Source: an uncultured Blautia sp.
GTDB lineage: Bacteria; Bacillota; Clostridia; Lachnospirales; Lachnospiraceae
Reading direction: 5' to 3'
Length of the DNA: 12,716 bases
Assembly: GCA_902476765.1 (NCBI GenBank)
Contig: CABSEJ010000094.1
Location: 1 to 12,716, forward strand
A program made the translations under genes and the position numbers. Shown piece after piece: positions 1 through 4,944 of this stretch. Numbering within the stretch: the first letter of the stretch is position 1; each line of letters opens with the position of its first letter. The notes under the pieces are model-generated. The model ran no database searches, had not been told where the DNA came from, and saw only the letters and a list, made by a program, of their open reading frames with translations.

Positions 1-291
1 GGTGGCTCCTGTGGTGGAGTAACGCACATGACCGATGCCCAGATTGCCTTTTAAACGGTGTAAATCTTCTTCCTTGAACACTTCTCCCACCAGTCCCATA
101 CCCTTGTGAGAATCAATGTTTCCCTTAGGGCCCCGGGTATCGCTTACGGCTATGCCGCAGGACTCCTGCCCCCTGTGCTGCAGGGAGCTGAGTCCGTAAT
201 AGATGGAAGGAGCTACGTCCTTTCCCTGAAAATCATAGAGTCCGAAGACGCCACAGGCCTCCTTGATAGATTCTTGTGCATCAAATTCCAT
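1..291 (-). CDS. purF: Amidophosphoribosyltransferase PurF, N-terminal 97 residues (runs off the window)
   Basis: First enzyme of de novo purine synthesis: it transfers the glutamine amide nitrogen to PRPP to give 5-phosphoribosylamine in the cytoplasm. Only the N-terminal class II (Ntn) glutaminase part is present. Translating the minus strand from the ATG at 291 gives an open frame of exactly 97 codons to the window edge. It begins MEFDAQESIKEACGVFGLYD and contains LQHRGQES (38-45) and GHVRYSTTGA (87-96), all PurF hallmarks. Cys13 should be the nucleophile, exposed by removal of a 12-residue propeptide as in the B. subtilis-type enzyme. An AAAGGAG site (298-304) lies 6 nt before the start. 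The gene follows glutamine synthetase by 11 nt, and its ribosome binding site overlaps the synthetase stop codon, so the two are probably co-transcribed and may be translationally coupled. The PRPP-binding domain and Fe-S cysteines lie outside the window. Confidence 0.95.
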   Translation of the reverse strand, partial: MEFDAQESIKEACGVFGLYDFQGKDVAPSIYYGLSSLQHRGQESCGIAVSDTRGPKGNIDSHKGMGLVGEVFKEEDLHRLKGNLGIGHVRYSTTGAT

Positions 292-302
292 GACAGGCTC
301 CT

Positions 303-2402
303 TTATACGGAGAAGAGGAGTGCGTCATAGGTAGGATAAGGCAGCTCCTCCTCCGGAATTTTAGTTTCTGCTTCGTCTGCTGCCCGGCGCAGCTCATCCA
401 TGGTGGACAGAAGAGTTTTATGGCAGTAATCTGCGGCTTCCTGCATGTTGTCCATGGAGCCTGCTGTCTGGATTTCCTGCTCAAGGTCTCCAAGACCTTT
501 GGAAATCTCTTCGTAGGTCTTGCCCAGAGAAGTCACCAGAGCCTGTGCAGAATCTGTGGAAAGAGAAGGAGCAAAGGCTTTCATAGCCATGGCCTGGTCT
601 GCAACAGAAGCCCCGTAGCTGCCTACTGCTGGAAGGAAATCCTTAGACAGCATTTCCTTCATGGTTTTGGCCTCGATTTGAATGGTCTTTACATAGTTCT
701 CCAGGAGAATTTCATATCTGGAGTAAATTTCCTCTTTGGTGAAAATATGGTGCTTTTCAAATAATTCGATATTTTTCGGGTCAATAAAGCGGGGCAGGCA
801 ATCCGGTGTGGAAACCAGGTTGTAAAGTCCTCTTTTTTCCGCTTCTTCCACCCATTCCTGAGTATAGCCATTGCCGTTGAAAACAACTTTTTTATGTTTG
901 CGGATGGCACGTTTAATCAGTTCGTGAACGCCATGTTCCATATCCTGGGCCGGAATGTCCTTTAATTCTTCATAGAACTGGGACAATGCCTCCGCAACGG
1001 CGGTATTTAAGATGATATTGGGCGTTGCCACAGAAGCGGAGGAGCCCAGCATACGGAACTCAAATTTATTGCCTGTAAAGGCAAAAGGTGATGTACGGTT
1101 TCTGTCTGTGTTATCTTTTACAAAATGAGGAAGCACATGAGCTCCTGTCTCCAGGCGCACGCTTTCCTGCTTGCCGAAGTAAGTATCTTCCTCAATGGAT
1201 TTCAGCACTGCAGTCAATTCATCTCCCAGGAAAATAGAAACAATAGCCGGCGGCGCTTCGTTTCCTCCCAGTCTGTGGTCGTTTCCTGCGCTGGAAGCGG
1301 AAACACGCATTAAATCTGCATATTCGTCTACTGCCTTAATGACTGCCATAAGAAATACCAGGAACTGGATATTCTGGGCAGGCGTTTTTCCCGGGTCCAG
1401 AAGGTTTTCTCCTGTGTTTGTGGAGATAGACCAGTTGTTGTGCTTGCCGCTTCCGTTTATGCCTTCAAAAGGTTTTTCATGGAGCAGGCAGGTCAGTCCG
1501 TGTTTGTCAGCCACCTTTTTCATGACTTCCATGGTAAGCTGGTTATGGTCCACAGCTACATTTGCAGTGGAGAAAATAGGAGCCAGTTCATGCTGAGCGG
1601 GCGCTACCTCGTTGTGCTTGGTTTTTGCCGGAATTCCCAGCTTCCACAGCTCTTCGTCCAAATCGTGCATATAGGCGGCTACCCTGGGCTTTAAGGCACC
1701 GAAATAATGATCCTCCATCTCCTGTCCTCTGGGAGCCTGGGCTCCTAACAGGGTTCTGCCGCAGAATACCAAATCCCGGCGCTGCTTATACAATTCCTTG
1801 TCTATAAGAAAATATTCCTGCTCCGGTCCGATGGTGGTGGAGATATGGGTAACCTCCTTGTTTCCCAGCACATGAAGAACCTTTACGGCTTCTTTGCTGA
1901 GAGCTTCCATGGAACGAAGAAGAGGAGTCTTTTTGTCCAGGGCTTCTCCGCCGTAGGAGCAGAAAGCAGTGGGGATGTACAAGGTTTTATCCTTGATAAA
2001 AGCAGGAGAAGTAGGGTCCCAGGCTGTGTAGCCTCTGGCTTCAAAGGTAGCTCTCAGGCCACCGGAGGGGAAGCTGGAAGCATCGGGTTCTCCTTTCACC
2101 AGTTCCTTGCCGGAGAAGTCCATGATTACCTCTCCGCTTGCAGTGGGAGAGATAAAGCTGTCATGCTTTTCTGCCGTAAATCCGGTCATTGGCTGGAACC
2201 AGTGGGTAAAATGGGTGGCTCCGTTTTCCACGGCCCATTCCTTCATAGCCACAGCCACAGAGTTGGCCACTTCCAGCTCCAGGTGGGTTCCGTTTTCAAT
2301 GGTCTTTTTCAAGGCCTTATAAACATCCTTGGGCAGCTTGTTTCTCATCACCTTGTCATTAAACACCAGGCTTCCGTATAATACAGGAATATCTTTTTTC
2401 AT
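303..2402 (-). CDS. glnN: Glutamine synthetase type III (GSIII), 699 aa
   Basis: ATP-dependent condensation of ammonia and glutamate to glutamine; the main ammonia-assimilating reaction, cytoplasmic. The length (about 700 aa against about 440 for GSI) and family motifs place it in the GSIII class typical of Bacteroidetes, cyanobacteria and Clostridia. Motifs seen are GPEQEYFLID (192-201), EVAPAQHELAP (265-275), NGSGKHNNWS (316-325, equivalent of the ATP/glutamate site), GNDHRLGGNEAPPAI and NRTSPFAFTGNKFEFR. The frame stays open far upstream, but the start at 2402 (MKKDIPVLYG) is preferred: it has AAAGGAG at 2410-2416 with 7-nt spacing, it matches family length, and the upstream part would translate the leader, promoter and repeats. 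It is the first gene of a leftward unit with purF. Upstream lie a promoter (2541-2570) and an intrinsic terminator in the leader (2491-2522), so expression probably depends on antitermination. The symbol glnN is used for GSIII; some annotations say glnA. Confidence 0.97.
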   Translation of the reverse strand: MKKDIPVLYGSLVFNDKVMRNKLPKDVYKALKKTIENGTHLELEVANSVAVAMKEWAVENGATHFTHWFQPMTGFTAEKHDSFISPTASGEVIMDFSGKELVKGEPDASSFPSGGLRATFEARGYTAWDPTSPAFIKDKTLYIPTAFCSYGGEALDKKTPLLRSMEALSKEAVKVLHVLGNKEVTHISTTIGPEQEYFLIDKELYKQRRDLVFCGRTLLGAQAPRGQEMEDHYFGALKPRVAAYMHDLDEELWKLGIPAKTKHNEVAPAQHELAPIFSTANVAVDHNQLTMEVMKKVADKHGLTCLLHEKPFEGINGSGKHNNWSISTNTGENLLDPGKTPAQNIQFLVFLMAVIKAVDEYADLMRVSASSAGNDHRLGGNEAPPAIVSIFLGDELTAVLKSIEEDTYFGKQESVRLETGAHVLPHFVKDNTDRNRTSPFAFTGNKFEFRMLGSSASVATPNIILNTAVAEALSQFYEELKDIPAQDMEHGVHELIKRAIRKHKKVVFNGNGYTQEWVEEAEKRGLYNLVSTPDCLPRFIDPKNIELFEKHHIFTKEEIYSRYEILLENYVKTIQIEAKTMKEMLSKDFLPAVGSYGASVADQAMAMKAFAPSLSTDSAQALVTSLGKTYEEISKGLGDLEQEIQTAGSMDNMQEAADYCHKTLLSTMDELRRAADEAETKIPEEELPYPTYDALLFSV

Positions 2403-2422
2403 ATCATTGCTCCTTTCCCTTA

Positions 2423-2447
2423 CCGGCCCGGGACTGGTCCCCGCCGG
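2423..2447 (-). promoter_or_regulatory. GC-rich hairpin just upstream of the GS ribosome binding site
   Basis: On the minus strand a compact GC-rich inverted repeat (arms with CCGG outside and GGGAC/GTCCC inside) ends 6 nt before the AAAGGAG of the glutamine synthetase gene. It has no U-tract, so it is not a terminator. It could stabilise the mRNA 5' of the ribosome site or affect translation; its function is inferred only from position. Confidence 0.4.
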
Positions 2448-2490
2448 CAGCTTGGCCAATATAATTGCCGAGATTATCATCCGTAAAATG

Positions 2491-2522
2491 AAAAAAGCGC
2501 CTTGGATACCTATCCAAAGCGC
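2491..2522 (-). terminator. Intrinsic terminator in the GS leader (putative attenuator)
   Basis: Reading the minus strand, arms GCGCTTTGGATA (2522-2511) and TATCCAAGGCGC (2508-2497) pair over 12 positions with one G-U. The central 2 nt plus the last pair would form a small loop, and six U residues follow (2496-2491). The plus-strand side has no comparable U-tract, so it acts leftward. It lies about 12-40 nt after the predicted GS transcription start and about 90 nt before the GS start codon, with no promoter visible after it. GS transcription must therefore read through it. That is the arrangement of a transcription attenuator; the regulator is not visible. Confidence 0.85.
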
Positions 2523-2532
2523 CTTTGCTTTA
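2515..2532 (-). promoter_or_regulatory. Candidate antiterminator hairpin in the GS leader
   Basis: On the minus strand UAAAGC-AAAGGC-GCUUUG can form a 6-bp stem (one U-G pair) with a six-base loop. It shares 2515-2522 with the 5' arm of the leader terminator, so the two structures exclude each other. A six-base loop with A at position 1 and G at position 4 is the signature of ANTAR-protein target hairpins, but the usual first partner hairpin is not found upstream. The ANTAR reading is tentative; the overlap with the terminator is seen directly. Confidence 0.4.
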
Positions 2533-2540
2533 CGTTCTGT

Positions 2541-2570
2541 AGTATATACTGTCAAAAAACAAATTGTCAA
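2541..2570 (-). promoter_or_regulatory. Sigma-A-type promoter of glutamine synthetase
   Basis: On the minus strand TTGACA (2570-2565) is a perfect -35 hexamer. It is followed by TATATA (16-nt spacing, 2548-2543) or TATACT (18-nt spacing, 2546-2541). Transcription should start near 2533-2536, only a few bases before the leader hairpins. It is the best promoter in the region in this direction. Confidence 0.8.
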
Positions 2571-2625
2571 TCCCCTTTTGAAAAAAATTCGTATGAACCA
2601 CCCAAATCCGGTGAAAATACATATA

Positions 2626-2730
2626 TACCAGGGCCTGAAGTTTGCACTGTTTCCCGGCGGCGCCAGGCGCAGGGGGAACAGTGTGAATTTAAGGCCCGCC
2701 AGCCAAGAGAACGAAGGCCGAGCAGGCCGG
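2626..2730. repeat. Structured intergenic repeat, copy 1 (105 nt)
   Basis: This copy matches 2798-2904 with one substitution and two single-base length differences (a G run and an A run). The first part (2631-2697) is a long imperfect palindrome: GGGCCT pairs with AGGCCC, and GCACTGTTTCCC pairs with the opposite arm containing GGGAACAGTGT, giving a roughly 25-bp stem with a few G-U pairs and one mismatch. A second hairpin starts in the repeat and ends just beyond it: CCAGCCAAGAGAAC (2699-2712) with GTTCTCTTGACTGG (2732-2745), one mismatch, and an inner GGCC-GAGCA-GGCC. There is no open frame, U-tract or transposase. It resembles a MITE- or REP-like dispersed palindromic element; the family is not recognised. 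Confidence 0.85.
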
Positions 2731-2737
2731 AGTTCTC

Positions 2738-2766
2738 TTGACTGGTGGATTACGGGAGCATGTAAT
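2738..2766 (+). promoter_or_regulatory. Weak candidate promoter for the HPr-like gene
   Basis: TTGACT (2738-2743) and TGTAAT (2761-2766) are separated by 17 nt on the plus strand. The -35 is good, but the -10 has G at its second, normally strongly conserved A position. It is the only reasonable rightward pair found between the repeats and the gene at 2944. If used, repeat copy 2 would lie in the transcript leader. Confidence 0.3.
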
Positions 2767-2779
2767 GCGGAGTAATCCA
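2746..2779. repeat. Third inverted repeat between the two repeat copies
   Basis: TGGATTAC (2746-2753) pairs perfectly with GTAATCCA (2772-2779), with a nested GCAT-GTA-ATGC. It follows directly after the second hairpin of repeat copy 1, so copy 1 may belong to a larger three-hairpin element of which copy 2 retains only the first part. Confidence 0.6.
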
Positions 2780-2797
2780 AGGATATATGAGAACAAG

Positions 2798-2904
2798 TAC
2801 CAGGGCCTGAAGTTTGCACTGTTTCCCGACGGCGCCAGGCGCAGGGGGGAAACAGTGTGAATTTAAGGCCCGCCAGCCAAGAGAACGAAGGCCGAGCAGG
2901 CCGG
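2798..2904. repeat. Structured intergenic repeat, copy 2 (107 nt)
   Basis: This is a direct repeat of 2626-2730, in the same orientation and 172 nt downstream. The long palindrome (2803-2871) is intact. The flank that closes the second hairpin is degraded: only GAGAA/TTCTC-type pairing remains after 2904, and the third inverted repeat is absent. It ends 39 nt before the HPr-like start codon. Confidence 0.85.
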
Positions 2905-2943
2905 ATTCTCCAAGACCGAAACCAATAGAAAGGAATGTAGATT

Positions 2944-3168
2944 ATGGAAGATATGAAAATTTGCCTGAAAAAGCCGGATGATGTGAAGGAATTTGTCCGT
3001 GCGGCCAGAAAATGCCAGTTTGACGTAGACTTGGCCTACAACAGTGCTGTAGTGGACGGAAAGTCTATTTTAGGAGTCTTTGCCCTGGGCCTGGAGAAGC
3101 CCCTTGTGGTCAGCTGCCATGGAGAAAACAGAGAATTCCAGCAAAGCATCCAGAAATTCGTTCTTTGA
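2944..3168 (+). CDS. HPr-like small protein lacking the phosphorylatable histidine (74 aa)
   Basis: The protein aligns by eye with HPr, the phosphocarrier of the sugar phosphotransferase system. VRAARKCQFDVDLAYNSAVV (18-37) matches the HPr stretch VQTASKYDADVNLEYN..., and GKSILGVFALGL (39-50) matches the region around regulatory Ser46 (KSIMGVMSLG). Ser41 is the Ser46 equivalent. The active-site loop (G-hH-ARPA, with His15) is missing; the segment reads KKPDDVKEF and is about three residues shorter, so it cannot act as a normal phosphocarrier. The protein (74 aa) is shorter than HPr (about 85-88). The start at 2944 has GAAAGGA (2928-2934) 9 nt upstream; Met4 at 2953 is a possible alternative. 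A regulatory role like that of Bacillus Crh, which also lacks His15 but keeps Ser46, is inference. It sits 146 nt before pyrG, which has its own promoter. Confidence 0.75.
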   Translation: MEDMKICLKKPDDVKEFVRAARKCQFDVDLAYNSAVVDGKSILGVFALGLEKPLVVSCHGENREFQQSIQKFVL

Positions 3169-3186
3169 AAAAATTAAAATCAGGGA

Positions 3187-3215
3187 TTTACAAAACCGGA
3201 GAAATCGTTTATAGT
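3187..3215 (+). promoter_or_regulatory. Promoter for pyrG-gltB-gltD
   Basis: TTTACA (3187-3192), a 17-nt spacer and TATAGT (3210-3215) make a good sigma-A-type promoter starting 19 nt after the HPr-like stop codon. The start should lie near 3220-3224 (AGCAG). There is no GGG at the predicted start, unlike the initially transcribed sequence needed for the B. subtilis pyrG reiterative-transcription mechanism. Confidence 0.7.
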
Positions 3216-3253
3216 AGACAGCAGTTAAAAAAAACAAAGCAAGAACAAAGCGA

Positions 3254-3267
3254 TGACGAAGGCGTCA
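3254..3267 (+). promoter_or_regulatory. Candidate antiterminator hairpin in the pyrG leader
   Basis: UGACG-AAGG-CGUCA forms a perfect 5-bp stem with a four-base loop. Its loop end and 3' arm (3260-3267) are also part of the 5' arm of the terminator that follows, so the two structures exclude each other. The AAGG in the loop also occurs in the loop of the equivalent hairpin in the glutamine synthetase leader. Function is inferred from position. Confidence 0.4.
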
Positions 3268-3301
3268 GAATTTCTGTAATGGAGATTCTGGCGCCTTTTT
3301 T
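3260..3301 (+). terminator. Intrinsic terminator in the pyrG leader (putative attenuator)
   Basis: AGGCGTCAGAAT (3260-3271) pairs at all 12 positions (one G-U) with ATTCTGGCGCCT (3285-3296) across a 13-nt loop, followed by six U residues ending at 3301. The pyrG ribosome site GGAGG begins at the next base (3302). No promoter can fit between, so pyrG transcription has to pass this terminator. This indicates attenuation rather than simple termination of the upstream HPr-like gene. Confidence 0.88.
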
Positions 3302-3314
3302 GGAGGAAAATGTG

Positions 3315-4931
3315 ATGGTGAAATATGTATTTGTAACAGGAGGCGTGGTTTCCGGACTGGGGAAGGGTATCACGGCAGCCTCACTGGGAAGGCTGTTAAA
3401 AGCCAGGGGCTACCAGGTGACCATGCAGAAATTTGACCCCTATATTAACATTGACCCCGGAACCATGAACCCTATCCAGCACGGGGAGGTTTTCGTCACC
3501 GACGACGGTACGGAAACAGATTTGGATTTAGGACATTATGAAAGATTTATTGATGAAAGCCTGGATAAGAATTCCAATGTGACAACGGGAAAAATTTACT
3601 GGAGCGTGCTGCAGAAAGAACGACGGGGCGATTACGGAGGGGGAACGGTGCAGGTGATTCCCCATATAACCAATGAAATTAAAAGCCGCTTCTACAAGGC
3701 AAAAACTCCCCAGGAGGAGCGTATAGCCATTATAGAAGTAGGAGGAACGGCAGGAGATATTGAAAGCCAGCCTTTTCTGGAGGCTATCCGCCAGTTTCAG
3801 CATGAGGTGGGAAAGGAAAACGCAGTGTTTATCCATGTGACGCTGGTTCCTTATTTGAAGGCTTCCGGGGAGCTGAAGACAAAACCTACCCAGGCCAGCG
3901 TTAAGGAACTGCAGGGTATGGGATTGTGGCCGGATGTGCTGGTGTGCCGTTCCGAGCATCCTCTGTCCCGGGAGCTGAAGGAGAAAATAGCCCTGTTCTG
4001 CAACGTGCCTGCAGACCATGTACTGCAAAATCTGGATGTAGAATACCTTTACGAAGCACCTTTAGCCATGGAAAAGGAAAACCTGGCCCAGGTAGTATGC
4101 CAGAGTCTTCACCTTCCCTGTCCGGAGCCGGATTTAGAGGAGTGGAAGGATATGGTGGAGCGGCTGAAGCATCCTCAGGCAGAGACGGAAATCGCTATCG
4201 TAGGGAAATATATCCAGCTTCATGACGCTTATCTCAGCGTAGTGGAAGCTTTAAAACACGGAGGAATCGCCAGCCGTGTAAATGTAAATTTGCGCTGGGT
4301 GGATTCTGAAGAAATAGAGAAACAGGGATGTGAAAAGCTTCTGGCAGGTGTAGACGGAATTTTGATTCCCGGAGGTTTCGGAACCAGAGGCACAGAAGGA
4401 AAAATCCAGGCTGTGGAATATGCCCGGGTGAAGAAAATTCCTTTCCTGGGTATCTGCCTTGGTATGCAGATGGCTATTGTAGAGTTTGCCCGGAATGTGG
4501 CAGGTTTTCCAAAGGCTAACAGCTCAGAATTAGACCCGGATACTCCGGACCCGGTTATCTACCTGATGCCGGAGCAGAACGGTGTGGAAAATCTGGGAGG
4601 AACTCTTCGGCTGGGGGCATATCCCTGTATTTTGAAAAAAGAAACAAAGGCTTTTGAGCTGTACGGCACAGAAGAGATACAGGAGCGGCACAGACACCGC
4701 TATGAAGTAAATAACGATTACCGGGAAGCTCTGGAAGGCCAGGGTATGGTTCTTTCCGGACTTTCCCCGGATAAGAGAATTGTAGAGATGATTGAGCTGA
4801 GGGAGCATCCCTTTTTCGTGGGAACCCAGGGCCATCCGGAGCTGAAATCCAGGCCTAACCGGGCTCATCCCCTGTTCCGGGGATTTGTGAAGGCAGCGGA
4901 GGCCTACGGCAGGGAAAAAGGAAACAGATAG
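3315..4931 (+). CDS. pyrG: CTP synthase, 538 aa
   Basis: Makes CTP from UTP, ATP and glutamine; last step of pyrimidine nucleotide synthesis, cytoplasmic. The N-terminal synthetase domain (about 1-270) opens with the P-loop GGVVSGLGKGITAASLG (9-25) and has FDPYINIDPGTMNPIQHGEV. The C-terminal class I glutamine amidotransferase domain has IPGGFGTRG, the nucleophile Cys381 in GICLGMQ, and His507/Glu509 in GTQGHPEL, where the more usual wording is QFHPEF. The length fits the family (about 535-545). The frame is open 50 codons further upstream, but that part covers the promoter and terminator. ATG 3315 (MVKYVFVTGG) has GGAGG at 3302-3306 with 8-nt spacing and matches the conserved N-terminus. gltB follows after 13 nt, so the two are almost certainly co-transcribed. 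A promoter (3187-3215) and a leader attenuator (3260-3301) precede it. Confidence 0.97.
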   Translation: MVKYVFVTGGVVSGLGKGITAASLGRLLKARGYQVTMQKFDPYINIDPGTMNPIQHGEVFVTDDGTETDLDLGHYERFIDESLDKNSNVTTGKIYWSVLQKERRGDYGGGTVQVIPHITNEIKSRFYKAKTPQEERIAIIEVGGTAGDIESQPFLEAIRQFQHEVGKENAVFIHVTLVPYLKASGELKTKPTQASVKELQGMGLWPDVLVCRSEHPLSRELKEKIALFCNVPADHVLQNLDVEYLYEAPLAMEKENLAQVVCQSLHLPCPEPDLEEWKDMVERLKHPQAETEIAIVGKYIQLHDAYLSVVEALKHGGIASRVNVNLRWVDSEEIEKQGCEKLLAGVDGILIPGGFGTRGTEGKIQAVEYARVKKIPFLGICLGMQMAIVEFARNVAGFPKANSSELDPDTPDPVIYLMPEQNGVENLGGTLRLGAYPCILKKETKAFELYGTEEIQERHRHRYEVNNDYREALEGQGMVLSGLSPDKRIVEMIELREHPFFVGTQGHPELKSRPNRAHPLFRGFVKAAEAYGREKGNR

Positions 4932-4944
4932 GGAGGAAAAGAGT

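Noticed and set aside
1845..2381. 178-codon plus-strand open frame inside GS
   Set aside because: Shadow of the glutamine synthetase gene; no ribosome site and no recognisable protein.
2491..2570. Glutamine riboswitch, T-box or canonical ANTAR two-hairpin target in the GS leader
   Set aside because: The leader before the terminator is only about 12 nt, too short for a riboswitch or T-box, and only one six-base-loop hairpin can be drawn.
2403..2819. Upstream extension of the GS frame by 139 codons
   Set aside because: It would translate the leader, promoter, terminator and half of the repeat region; GSIII length and the AAAGGAG site fit the start at 2402.
2626..2904. CRISPR array
   Set aside because: There are only two copies of about 105 nt, each strongly self-complementary, with one 67-nt interval; repeat and spacer sizes do not fit.
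3216..3301. B. subtilis-type reiterative (GGG) pyrG attenuation
   Set aside because: There is no GGG near the predicted start and no pyrimidine-rich terminator arm for extra G residues to pair with.
3165..3314. Upstream extension of the pyrG frame by 50 codons
   Set aside because: It covers the promoter and the leader terminator; the conserved CTP synthase N-terminus begins at 3315 with a GGAGG site.
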